Shown in pieces: positions 24,501-38,675 of a stretch of 64,000 nucleotides of DNA (positions within the stretch are counted from its first letter, which is position 1; each line of letters opens with the position of its first letter). The position numbers were made by a program, and so were the translations under genes. The notes below the pieces were generated by a model. That model saw only the letters and a list, made by a program, of their open reading frames with translations. It was not told the DNA's origin and did not search any database. Location of the stretch: the NCBI GenBank assembly GCA_947561715.1, contig OX387197.1:18398266-18462265 (forward strand). Direction: 5' to 3'. This DNA comes from Ascidia mentula (lineage: Eukaryota > Chordata > Ascidiacea > Phlebobranchia > Ascidiidae).

Positions 24501-27500
24501 AAATAAATGTTGAACAAAGTTTTCTTGTAAGAAAGAAGACCAACACAGTATAAGCATACACCATCGTTTAAAGCTTCTTCGCCCACACAGCAGCATTATT
24601 TACACAATTTACATTCACGAGGAAGACTTAATTGCGTAAACGTGTAACTAGGTGCGTTGGGCTCAAATTTAAATTTAATCGCGGTCGACCTTTTATACCA
24701 CGTCGTCCAAACCAACTACGTCACGACCGAACTTCTACAAAGTACCAAAAGCGCCTTACAAAGGGTTATTAAGTTACTGGGTAAACCGTAAAGGGGCACG
24801 TTTCGAAACTGTGCACTATTTTCACACTTCAATAGAGAACTCATTGTGTCAAGCTTAACTGACTACGAGATGCTTACACTAGCATTGTCCAACATCCCTG
24901 TTCTATTTATGATACAATGAGGCGTCCGATCCAAGATATTCGCGCCTGAGCTTCGAAATGTATCTTTGGAGACGATTGACCCAAAAAGCAAGTCGGCGTG
25001 GCATTGTCTCGAGCCGCAGGCCTTGGAAAGTGACGCGCGTTGATCCGCTAATTGCCGCTGTCCAATCGGGCGTTGACCGACGGAGACAAATTCATCTACG
25101 CTCCAAACTAGAGACCGTCATTTTACCCCCTTGTACAATAGATACCCACTGACAGACCCATCGCTACGTTTGCTACTTTCAACGCCCTGGTAGAAGAGCG
25201 GATACGTTGCAGGGAAAACCCTTCAGAAATCTTATATCCCTGATACACGGAAAGGTTTCACCACTGTTGCGTTTGTTCAAGCATTCGTTGTTCAAATCTA
25301 GGAGATTCAAAGAGCTTGATTGTTGAGGCGCAATACCCTGATCTTTAGCCCTGTGCGATCGACTCACGAGTTGATACGCATGACGTTGTTACTCACACTC
25401 ACGGCTTTTTCATCGGTAACATACCCAGCAAACTATTTTTACAATGAGAAACCTATACCCCTACTTTCGTAATGACAATATTCTGAATGCTCCAATCACT
25501 TGGTTTACACCACGCATCTTACAACCTCTGCTACCATGAAGTGGTGAATGGCGTCGCCCCACTTTGTCTGAAGTGGATAAGATACCTCAACATGACCTAA
25601 ACGATATCGCTCTGTCCTATCATTTGGCTGTAAGTGACGAATTAAAGCGATCGGTGACAAGCGACAAATGCTGGTAATTAGTAATTTGGAGCGGCTCGTT
25701 AAGTATTAAGTTAAAACCAATCCAAGACACAAGTATGCTAACAAGGTTGGGTGTAACAGCCCTTACTGCCTTCCTTAAAAGTACAACAAGCTGACTCTGC
25801 TGTACATTGTTGTTTTCGTATGATTCGTTCGTCAGTACCAAATTTCCGGGGTATACAAAATCGATTAAACTGCGAGTTTCACAAGCCAAAAAAAATCCAA
25901 TAATACCAAACAGGCGTACCAAATGCGTTAGCTCTACATACACAGTAAAGACTTTAGTTGCGACCCTAAAAAGCTCTTTCCAAAAATAAACCGAAACCTC
26001 GTTTGTACAGAGAACGGTTATTGTCTATGAAGGCAGCGCCATTCTAATCTTTGCGGCCGCTCACTGCCCGCATGACCTCCGGTTCTTGTTGTTGAGTCGA
26101 GGTAATAAAATGCAGATCAACGCGGGGAGCGTTTCATCAGCGGCCATTAAATACGTTTACGAGATAACGTGCCGCTGTGACACCGAACAGCGCGAATATC
26201 ACGCCTTTGTACAAATTATCATTTTTTTTGGTTTTTTACTTCGTTCAAAGAAAAACTATAAAAGTGCAGCCAAATATGGACTTTCTGACAGACCACACGC
26301 TTCTACAATCACATTTTTCTTATTGAAGCTTTAATGGTCATAGGATAACATAAGCATCGTCAAGCACCAAAAGTCAACAGGCCTGACGTGTGTTCATAGA
26401 GCCTAGTTTGGTCAGAAATTTTGAAGCTGTTTGTAAGCGATTGGGGCCCTGAGACATATTGTTGAAATAAACAAAAGGATCTGTCGTCATGGCAACGCCT
26501 ACTGCCGACTATAGGTGCTACATGGTTTTCTTCCTTGTTTAAAACGCAATGGTATTTACACATGGATCGTTGAACTGAAATATGCGAATGCTGAGCGACA
26601 CCTTTAGAAATACAATGGGAATAATTATACGCCTCGAAGGCTGTGTTACATTATTATCGCGTGTCTGACATTTACCTAAATGCGGGAGTGTCTTCAACGT
26701 GACATCCCGTCAAAAACCGCACGCGAATCGACAAAGAAAGGAAAACAATAATGTCCATCGCGTTCCACAAGACTACAACTCGCATGCGGTAATTAAACCA
26801 ATTATGGCGAGGCCGTGTCAAGTGCATGCGGAAGCGGCGCATAGTTTGCCGCATACATAATGCTCCACAAGGATAGTGAAGGACAATCCACCGAACACCA
26901 AAACGACTGCAGGAATAAACCAAATAGGGTTTAGAGCGCCCCCTGTGGCATCATTTAAATATAGAGACATCTGTTCTGATTGTGGCGCACGATTTTAAAC
27001 TTCCCGGATGTTATGGATCAGCAGCGTGAAGTCGACCCAGCTGTTAGCATTATTTCAGGCAACAAAAACACCTGTTGTCATGTAACCACACCGCAGTTGA
27101 AACAAAATGTTCCCCCTTTCTAATGCTTGTGAATTGATTCTGGGAATCATTTCCCATTCTGTTGCAAGTAGCCCTGAGGATTTCTATCTATCTAAGAAAC
27201 TTTCGGTTCAGGCTGAAATCTGTCAGTCTTGTTATATTTCGCTTTGTCAAAAAGCATCATCAGTGTCTATAAAAAAGCAAACCTAATTTGCTTTACCCCT
27301 TTCTAATGGGCTGTATTTTTGAACTAATTGCTTTTGCAAATGTGTTTTAACTTACGGTTTACACAAACCAAACATCAGAACTTGTATATCAGTAGACATT
27401 CCTATGAGTGGCAGAGCAGGCAAAACATACATACAGTTCGCTGCGAATTTCTGGAACTTACTTTGCCATCATAACATACAGCTCTCCTACATGAATAAAG

Positions 27501-30500
27501 ACAGCCTTCGTTATTTCATACTAGACAAAAAGGACCAAGCAAAACGTGGAACCGCTAATCAAGTGGGGCAGACATTCGTGACGGGGACCTTTTCTGACCA
27601 GAAAACACACGCCTCAATTCTGTTAAACAATAACACAACTCCTCAGTTCATACACAACAATGCGCGCAAAACGAACCGCAAATGAGACGCAAAAACAAAA
27701 GCGCAGTAATACACGAGGGCAAATAGCTGGAAGAGAGTTCGCCCGGGCGACACGCACCAATTAACACCAAGACACGAGTAGGAAATCCTGTATTTACTAT
27801 GAGCGCTTGAAACGAGATTAGTTTCAATGTTGAGCGGGCTCACCCCTTCACAGCCAAACGATTCCGGACTATCGCAATCGTATTGATTGGGCAAGCTAGA
27901 GCTTTTAGGTCCAACCGACGCACATTGCTTTGATCCAATTAAAACAAATTCAAAGTGTACGAGTCGATGGCGCCACCTACAGGTAAAATCTCATCATCGG
28001 GTATGACCAATAAACCAGGTGAAATAATACACGGGTTTACATAAAAAACTGTTTTGTTATATATTTAACGTGATGCTGTGTAATATGTGAACATCTGGAC
28101 AGTCGATTCTCAATCATAAACCTAATTAACCCCAAAAAGTAAAGAGAGAAAAGGAAGTCAGTTCGTTGTACTGTAAAGTATTAGCATTGTGTCACTACAG
28201 TAAATGCTCTACGTAATGGAAACCACAATATAAACCAGGGTCAGTGACAACATTGCTTAACAGGGTAAAGGGCATCGTTTTCACTGCAAGGGAGCGTGTC
28301 TCGGCCGATTCCCCGAAATCACGTGCGGGTGAAATGACAGACGTCTGTCCAAATCGTCTGCCGCGTGTGTTTATTTGCATTAATTGCAAAAACACGAGCA
28401 CTTGGGACTGCACCATGAAACTAAAATAAATACCGTATTCTGCATGGGCCGACTTTCGCATCATTAACTGCTTTTGTCGAAATTTCGCCTTTGAACGAAC
28501 CCGAAATTTCTTCATGCACAGATATTATGAACCCGAAACGGACCGAAAAAGTACTTCATCAGACTGTGGTCTAACTTGAGCGCCACTTCACGTGAGTCAT
28601 TGAAGCCCTTTCGACACTGAAGTTGAAGGCCAGGCGCGCCCACAGCCTATTGACCTCCGTTTAAATCGCTAAACGTGGCTCGCGCGTGCAAGGGTTTTTG
28701 AGCACAATTGTCAAATCATGTCACTGCATCTTTAAGAAATAATGTAGGCGAGAAAAAAAAAATATTTGGTTTAAAGATACGACTGCATTTAATTGCCGCG
28801 AAATACATTGCAGTTGCACATTGCTAAACAATAAAAATACATGCAAATGATATTGCATAACTGACAATCTAACCATTAACATTAATCACAGTATGCAATT
28901 GAACTACGTAGAGACTGCTGGTCCAATTATACGAACTATCAGAGCGTTTGTCGCCCAAAATAAAACAAACGCACCAGCACAGAACTCGCACACTGTATAG
29001 GAAATATTCGACAGTTTGCGTGCAGGTCTTTATAGCTGATCGATGAACACAAACGCTTACGAAACATTATAACCCGAGCTGCGTCTGCCCTCAATCCTAA
29101 TTAGTGGCTAAGCGACCGATCAACCGCGATTTGTCTTCATTTAGTCCGGTCTGTAGGGACAGAGATAAAATATGATACGGTTCACCACCCCAATGAACAG
29201 AGTACAACCTTACATCTGGCTGCACGCAGACACAAGCTGCCACAAACCTTTTTATAAGGGCGACACATTCGAAAAAAAAACTATCCACAGCGAATTTTAC
29301 TTTATAACACTGTCATTATTAAGTATTTAGGCTTCAAGTCATCGATTTTTTTGCATAAAATTACTACAAATTTCTTCTGCAAACGTCATACGCAAAAAGT
29401 AAGAACAGAACAAACAGTCTTGACGGCCACATCACAGCATAGTCACAGCGGCCCAACTGCCCAAACACTTGAAACCTCGTGAAATATCAGAGATTTCAAC
29501 AGGCCTGTCAATAAAGCTTGTTTACTTGACGACGCCGAATGATTCCCCGAATCACTCGCCTGTTTTCGAACGAATAAGGTTTTTTCACCTCTTCAGTCTG
29601 TAATATTCCACAGGGACAACACTTAAATTTCTATTTCATCTCTCAAGGCTGTTGTATACACTTACAATAAAACCTTTCGCTGTCATCTGTGCTTTCGTGT
29701 TGTAGCAACAACGCTAGTGACGACGTCAAAGCTGGGTGCGCATTACCTGCGTCACTCGCCATACACGTCGACGTTCCAGTGCAGGCTTGAACAAAATGCC
29801 AACCAAACAACATTGAATAGCCCAGGGGCAGTAAAATCTCCGGCATGTGGGTCACTCACCGAAACAAACGATATCAAAAATAGCCGCATTGACGCATGCC
29901 CCGTAACTTTTCATGGTGCTTTTTTTCAAACGTGTTTCAAACCAGCAAACAAACCTCGCCGATTAAAAATGCCACAAATGCTTTTAAAAAGGACGAACTT
30001 TGATGTACCCCCTGGTTAGCATTCTATGTGAAATTCTTAAATCTGATTAGCCGTGGGTGCATACCTATGTTAACGCTAATATGCAAAACCAAATATGTCC
30101 ATTTATGAATAGCTATTGTAGCAATTGCAAACAAAGTATCTGTTAGAACCCGATTGACATCAAGGTGCAGATAATAAACATCGCTTCACAGATGAACCAG
30201 GGCCATCACGCCAGATGAACCTCACATGTAAATATTTTTCGAAGTCCTCTAAGCAGACTCTAAACCTTGGCGTGTGCGTCCTCCACCTATCGCACAATCG
30301 ATCTCGGCCTGCCGGTGGATGATTGGTCTCCTCTCCGCCAAAGCAGGAGGGACGATCGCTATCACAACAACGCGATGTTGACTCGAGTCAAGTGACGGAA
30401 CGACGCAATGCTTGGAAACAAGCCAGGAAAGGCTGGTGGCGCAGGACTGGCGTCGCGGGTGTGTTGACATGACCTGACGGGTACAGCGATTTTGCATTAC

Positions 30501-31190
30501 TAGTGTACCAGGAAAAAACCTATGGCGTATACCGATACTGAGTAGAGGCTCATTGAAATATTGTGAAATGTAAAGTTGGGATCAATGGTCGATAACACAT
30601 TCGGAAAACGGAACACCGGGGAATGTTTATTATCAGGTGAATCAGCTGTCAGGTAAATCAACAGGTATGTGTACGAGTTCTATTGTGCAGGATTACTGCT
30701 GTTTATTATTAATATTATCAATTTCGTCAATGTCGATCAAGTCATGTTAGACAAATGTAACACTCACAAGATGCCAAATGACTTAAACATGTGAGAAATC
30801 CCTACTGCAAACAAGTCAAAAAAGCCGGTGAACTTAAACCTAGTTTCTGATTTCTAATACAGCCTTTAGGAATAATAAGAACATTGCAGTTACCAACTAA
30901 ACAAAATGTGCTTTCAGACAACCTGGATTTACCGACCGAATCATCCGAGAGAGTTTCAAGCACTCCACATAGCAAAACCACGAATGCAAAAAATCGATAT
31001 TAATAACCGGAACAACGACCTACTTATTTCATTCTCTCCCAAAACTTAGCAACGAAACAAGTTAGGTAGGTATTTAAAAATACTTGCGAATTCCAAAAGT
31101 GGGGTTCACATGATGACATTCATTGGTCGCAAAAAGTTTACCAAAATACGGCATAGAACTCCGCCTGGTCCCTATGTATGCCAAGTTTGT
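18560..31190. other. Long gene-poor interval, first part
   Basis: About 12.6 kb with no recognisable gene on either strand. Open frames are short and have no family signature; the longest is 165 codons (23924-24418, plus). TGACGTCA octamers occur at 19043-19050, 21518-21525 and 21712-21719. A compact motif group around 28367-28392 contains TGTTTAT, ATTTGCAT and TTAATTGCAA, as expected of forkhead, octamer and homeodomain sites. Possible roles include distal regulatory sequence for NET1 or GAPDH, or an untranslated RNA; none is proven by sequence. Confidence 0.5.
30245..30500. other. GC-rich island inside the gene-poor interval
   Basis: This ~250-bp patch is visibly richer in G+C than its AT-rich surroundings and is free of long A/T runs. 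Open frames exist on both strands (82 codons on the minus strand) but none resembles a known protein. It could be a small exon, a regulatory element, or DNA of different origin. Confidence 0.3.
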
Positions 31191-31199
31191 TGTTTCATT

Positions 31200-31443
31200 C
31201 TGGGTTTTTTTTTGTGTCATTTGTCTGTCATTGACCCAATTTTTTTAGAAATGTCACAAAAAATAAAAGCCATTTTGGACACAATGTCCCAAAGGAAATT
31301 GGCTGGTAGATTATTCAAGTTGCTTACATTTTTGCGAACGAAAGTATTATGACGTAAATGACCAAAATAAATTGAAAATGTCCTAAATTTTTGCTGGCAT
31401 TTCGGTCATTTGACAGAAATTTTTTAGTGAAAAAAAAACCCAG
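31200..31443. mobile_element. Short MITE, 244 bp, with 14-bp TIRs and 8-bp TSD
   Basis: The element begins CTGGGTTTTTTTTT and ends with the exact complement AAAAAAAAACCCAG. An 8-bp direct repeat GTTTCATT flanks it at 31192-31199 and 31444-31451. Just inside the ends a second inverted similarity is visible (TCTGTCA.TGACC type). No coding capacity. The 8-bp duplication fits hAT-like insertion, though the T-rich ends are not the canonical CAGNG form. The perfect TSD and TIR suggest a recent insertion. Confidence 0.82.
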
Positions 31444-31943
31444 GTTTCATTATCATTCTTGTAATCCTGTTACATATATGAAAACTAGATGACTGTGCAA
31501 CACCGAGGGTCGACGAAAAAACTTGAAAAGTGTCATTAGGAAAAAACAACACAGCAAAGCCCTTACACTGCAATAATAACTTGTATATCTAACAAAACAG
31601 ACCCAACTTAACCAACACTTAACTGATACCCAACCCAACATTTAGAACCAATTTCTGATCACTGGACACACAACGTGGCATATGAAGATAGCAAAACACA
31701 ACTTCTGTAGGATTTTGGCTTAAATCGTTTGTTGTTTGCTATCAACAGCTAACCTACTTTGAGCTATCTATAGTCAGCAAGCAGTGCATATACATAATTA
31801 CTGCAAATACAATTTACCACAACCTTTTTTCACTGCACAATTTTTTCCAGAAATAAACGATAAAATTCCAGAACGACTTCATTATGAAATGCTGTGCACT
31901 GGTATACTCAAACAACGCTACTTCGGTTTGACACAACAGTGCA

Positions 31944-32032
31944 GTCAGCTGCCCGAGCGGTAATTCTGATTGGGTTGCATCCTTCCTGCTTTGCAACAAG
32001 CGAAGCGCGGAAGGCCGCGGGTTCAACGTGAC
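31944..32032 (+). other. tRNA-like sequence, possibly a SINE head or decayed tRNA
   Basis: The ends can pair (GTCA with TGAC). TGCCCGAGCGG resembles a pol III A box and GGTTCAACGTG, about 60 nt later, partly resembles a B box. The 89-nt length would suit a class II (Leu/Ser) tRNA, and GTTGC/GCAAC can form a stem, but its loop is too large for a normal anticodon arm. A degenerate tRNA or the head of a tRNA-derived SINE is more likely than a working tRNA gene. Confidence 0.35.
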
Positions 32033-33797
32033 AAGCTCGCCGCACAATTATAAAGCTTGGGATTTCACGAAGCTCGAAAAGCTCCATCAATTTGATGGAA
32101 AATCTGTGAGGGACTTTTCACAAAATTTCCCTGGTGATTAACACCAGAATCTCAGTGCACGAGTTAGTCAATAGATACCTATATACATTATTGGACAAAC
32201 AAAAAATTGGAGCAAGGGTTCTGATTTCGGCGTTCTCGTGAAACAAGCCACAAGCAAATTTAAACAGTATTAAACCCCATAGTGAAATAACCGCTCAGAT
32301 TATAAGGTTGCTTTTTTGGCAGGTCAGCAGCATGGCGCGCGCAGAGTTGTTTTTTATATGTACGCGTGGTACTGCTTCCCTCACAATTCTATTGACGGAT
32401 GACCAGCTGAACGAGACACTATAATTCGACTGCAATTACGCTGAACTTCGCTGACCGCAAATGCATGCCGCACCATCTATTTACCTGTCGCCCTTCACAA
32501 TAAACCATTCGGTTCATACTACCTCATCCAGTCAATTTTTCTGCCAACAGGCGTGATAGCTTCAACTTAAACGCTTGGGATACAGCTAATTACAACTTTA
32601 AAATTCTTGAATGGTATCAACATACCAGCAATCGTGCAGATTTGTGGTGATAGCTTCACAATGCAGACAGTGCACGATCACCTTAACAAATGAGTAGATC
32701 TCGATCAAGCAAAAAACGCACACTGCCCCAAGCGCCGCTTGATTGGCGGAATTCAAGACGCGTAATATGACGTCATGCCATGGAATGAACAGAGAAACCA
32801 ATCAAGAATAACTTTATGGAAACACGCGACGATAAAACTGTTGTTTGGGTTTGGTCTTTCCTCAAAACAACATCAATTAAAACTGATTTGTACGGAAGCT
32901 GCAAAAGCAACCATAAGAGTGAACTTAGCTCTCAAATGACCTCAAATTGGAATGATAACCATGCAATAACAAAATAAGAGTAATGTTTGGTCGGATATGT
33001 GCTTTATTAATCACCTAACATGAAAGTAGTATTTAAAGCAAGTCATCAAGGACATGTTTTGAGTAATTGAGTGGATCAACAATCCAATATTGGAGACGGT
33101 TCAAATACTTGTTCAGAACAAATGCATGAAATTTGTGGGAATTCTATTAAATGCATAAATACACAACAAATAGTATATAAATCAAAAGTAACAGCTCAAA
33201 AACTGCAAATATTCTTTCTAAAAAGAAACTTTGAAACAATTAAGACAGAAATATTTTTGAGTTACCCCCACAAAATGGTTTGGTAATGTTTTTGTGTTTT
33301 CTGCTTGTGTACTGACAACAAACTGCTTGATGCGCATCCAAAGTAAAGTCAAAATCCCATAGCCCAGGTTTTCATGGTAATTTGATTACTTTAAATTGTT
33401 TCAAAAAGACCTCATGTACAATCACTTTTGATTGTAGGGCACTTTGACAGAATACTGTGGTTGTGTAACCACAACATACAATGTATATATATATCGTTAA
33501 AAAAACAATTCTTATTTTAACATTTTAGTTTTTACTACCTTAAATTCAGCAATGCTGCAAACACTCGTGCTATCATCAACTATAGGTTTTTTTCTCTTTT
33601 TTCGGCGATTGACCTAAAAAAGTAAAAAAGCGATTAATATTTTAAAACCCAAATATCACTAGTAACTTTTACCATGTTATTCCAGTTTGATAAAGGGCTC
33701 ATAAATGAGGTTGTCCTGGTAAGTTTCCTCTGTCCTCTATAAAAGCATACAATGGAAATATGAAGCACAAATATACTTTGATTTGGGTTTTTTAGTC

Positions 33798-33835
33798 CAG
33801 TGGTTCCCAACCTTTTTCAGCTCATGGACCCGTTC
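33798..33835 (+). mobile_element. hAT-like left terminus, truncated element
   Basis: The sequence CAGTGGTTCCCAACC followed by TTTTTCAGCTCATGGACCC has the form of widespread hAT (Charlie-like) terminal repeats. No matching inverted right end was found downstream, so the element is incomplete or strongly decayed. Confidence 0.42.
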
Positions 33836-34368
33836 TAATGGTATTTTTGTAAGATCTGTTTGAGATGTATGCCACAAATTTATGTGCTGTTGCAGTAGCA
33901 ACTTTTCTCACACCCAGGATATAACACATTAACAATCTAGAAGATGCATTCACATAAACTGTGATTTTACATCTGACCCATCTGTAAGGTAACATATTTT
34001 ACAGCCCACACAAAAGTGACCACTAGATGAAAAACACCATTTTGGTGTACCATGCATCACTTATTCGAGATGGTATAAATGATTATTTTTACTCAAGTAA
34101 AAAAATTGTAGCTTTATTCTGTTTGGCACAACAACCCACCCACTGGTAATTTTTTCTGGTGTAGCTGACATTGCAGTATGATTTCCATTACCCTCAGCAG
34201 CTTTTCGTTCCAGTTTCATGGGTGTTTGGTTATTAATGTCTCTAATAATTTAAGTAATTGTTATACCATTTGATGAAAATTAGATTTGTAACTGTAAATG
34301 TTTATGAAAAATGTATATGTTTGGAGTTTTGTCAAATTCCGGTATTATACAGGACCAACCTCCTTAGT

Positions 34369-34387
34369 CAGTGATACTGTATCACTG
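34369..34387. repeat. 19-bp near-perfect palindrome
   Basis: CAGTGATAC and its complement GTATCACTG are separated by a single T. It lies in AT-rich noncoding DNA; a dimeric protein-binding site is possible. Confidence 0.6.
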
Positions 34388-34812
34388 TTGGCTGTACTAT
34401 TTCAAAAAAAAATTCGCATTAACTAGTGGATATTTTTACTTTTGTGAAACGGCGTTTGTAGTTTTGTGTAAAAACAAACTATTTTAAATGACTGTATATT
34501 TTGCTGTAATCAAGTTTTCAATAAACTACACAAGTGAACAAACACAAATCGCATTGCTTCTTTAGTTGTATCCAAAGATAACAATATTAGCAACGTTAAA
34601 TCTCCCGCACTTTTTCAACCTTTGTTAATTATTCGTATACAATAGAAATCATTTTCGGTAGGTATATTTTCGGTAAAAATTTAGTCAGGCAACCTGCAAA
34701 AATAAAAAAGCAACAACATTTTCAAAAGATAAAAAACAGTAAACAGCTGCCTACGCATAAAATTTCTACAAGCGAAAAGGTTCGCTTGGAATTCAAAGAA
34801 ATAAATGTATTT

Positions 34813-34840
34813 CAGAGGTTCCCAAACATTGCGTCCTGGC
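34813..34840 (+). mobile_element. Second hAT-like terminus
   Basis: CAGAGGTTCCCAAACATTG resembles another hAT terminal repeat. It lies in the same orientation as the one 1 kb upstream, so the two are not the two ends of one element. No right end or TSD was found. Confidence 0.33.
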
Positions 34841-36131
34841 CCTGCGTTTTAATGCAAGCAAGGGCTTTGGACAAATAATAAACCCCGTAACCTGTTGCAC
34901 GGAGCAAAAAAACGATTTATCGTAGGGATGATTGTGTCAACTTGCAGTTCAAGAAAGTTGCAAATCACTTATCTATTATGATCGTATGGTGACTTGATAG
35001 GAGCGTCGAGTATCAACACAATCAGCACTTTTTAAACAAGGAACCAGTGAAACCAAGGCTATTTACGTCTACTGCTGATTTAACGTTAGGGTATTAAATT
35101 GTACGTACTACCGAGCTCAGTTGTAAAACAAATAAGTTACGTGGCCTACCTTGGTGTATACAGGGAGGACCTGCCGAACTTCAAGTTAAAAGGCAAGCAA
35201 GGCATGATTAAGGGTGATTTATTAAATTTTCATTCAGTAGCAAACTAGTATATAGACTATGAGAAAACAGAACGGGCAAAAACGACACAAAAAATAATAT
35301 AGCCTATAGCTTATACCAACTACTTATTTGAACGAAAACTTGGATTAGACGAACATCCCATGCTTGCATACTATCGGCGACACAACCAAAATTTGGAAAC
35401 ACAAATTACGCGTTTCGTAACAGTTAAGATCGCGTTTTAACACAAATAACCTGCTCCACTCTGGCAGTAGCACCATGCGGCATGCGCATGCCATGCGGTT
35501 TGCAACCTGGCAGCAGAATAAAGCAAAATTACTGAACAATCATTTTGGAAAAGTAGAAGAATAGTTAGTGTGACGTCATTTTATCAATAAGAAACCTCTC
35601 TATGAATGTGTTTATGACGACGATCTGACTTTTGTCGGGGCAATAGGCATCATCAAAAACAAATATATTCTACATTAATGTTTGCAGTGAGCAAAAAATA
35701 TGAAGATGCACAAGAAAATATTTACATGCATATGTAGGCCCAAATGTTGAAATAACAATTTTGTTAAATGTGGCGCTAGTGAGAGAGCGAAATTGCCACG
35801 ACCATACCAAAAAATGGGAATTAATACATGATTTAACCCTACTGTGGCCTCACTCACTTTCGGTGTGCAAATGTTTCCTTGGTATACTGTATACCATATT
35901 ACACTTCAAGTTAGATAATGTTTCACTATTTTTTTGTTTTGGGTAACGTAATAAGTTTTATAAATTAAACGTTTTTGTCAGTCAGTACCGGTATTCAAAA
36001 AAGTGTCATGAGATGCAGGCTGTAATCGTCCTGACGATCAATAATTATCAAGATATTCGAGGAGTAAGAAAGTATTCTCATTGTTGAGTTTGGTTGCGTC
36101 GATCGTTTTTGAGGTTAGGATAGCAGAAGCC

Positions 36132-36138
36132 TATATAT
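36132..36138 (+). promoter_or_regulatory. Candidate TATA box of GAPDH
   Basis: TATATAT lies about 108 nt upstream of a strong splice donor (AAAG followed by GTAAGC at 36240), so a noncoding first exon of roughly 80 nt (about 36160-36239) would splice to 37308. An alternative TATATAAA occurs at 36966-36973, but no good donor follows it before the acceptor. Confidence 0.45.
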
Positions 36139-36239
36139 GGATGCGTGAAAGTTATAAGACGGATCGATACAAAAAGGCTCCTTAATGTCAAATCAAACAT
36201 ATAAGCATGTACTCTGTCTCTATCACATCTCATAGAAAG

Positions 36240-38363
<2,124 letters not shown>

Positions 38364-38675
38364 ATGAATTGGATTGGGTTTTTACAGCCAGCAGAACTTA
38401 AACAATACATATATGCCTGTACAGATATTTGATTTCAAATGGACATACTAATACACATAGACTATATGATTGCTTTTCGAAATTGTACTTGGTTCAATTT
38501 AATGTAATGTTAAAGAGTGTTTTGCTTGTTTTCTTCAAAATACAAAGTTCACAACTTTAATACACGTGCAGTAATATTGAGTTGTTTTTGCAATGTTCTA
38601 GGTTCAAGTTAATTAAAATGTTTCATTGAATTGTTACATTAAAGTGTTGCAACAATGCCTGTGTGGTAAAATCTA
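38364..38675 (+). other. GAPDH to NHLRC2 spacer
   Basis: Probably the GAPDH 3'UTR and the NHLRC2 leader. An acceptor-like TGTTCTAG ends at 38600. Two tiny upstream open frames begin at ATG 38618 and ATG 38654, ahead of the NHLRC2 start at 38676. The spacing is larger than in the tightest tunicate operons. Confidence 0.5.

Larger units (their letters stand above)
31452..36120. other. Gene-poor interval, second part
   Basis: Apart from the tRNA-like sequence, two hAT-like termini and a 19-bp palindrome listed separately, I see no gene here. The sequence is very AT-rich, particularly from 33.0 to 35.0 kb. TGACGTCA sites lie at 32768-32775 and 35571-35578. Confidence 0.5.
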
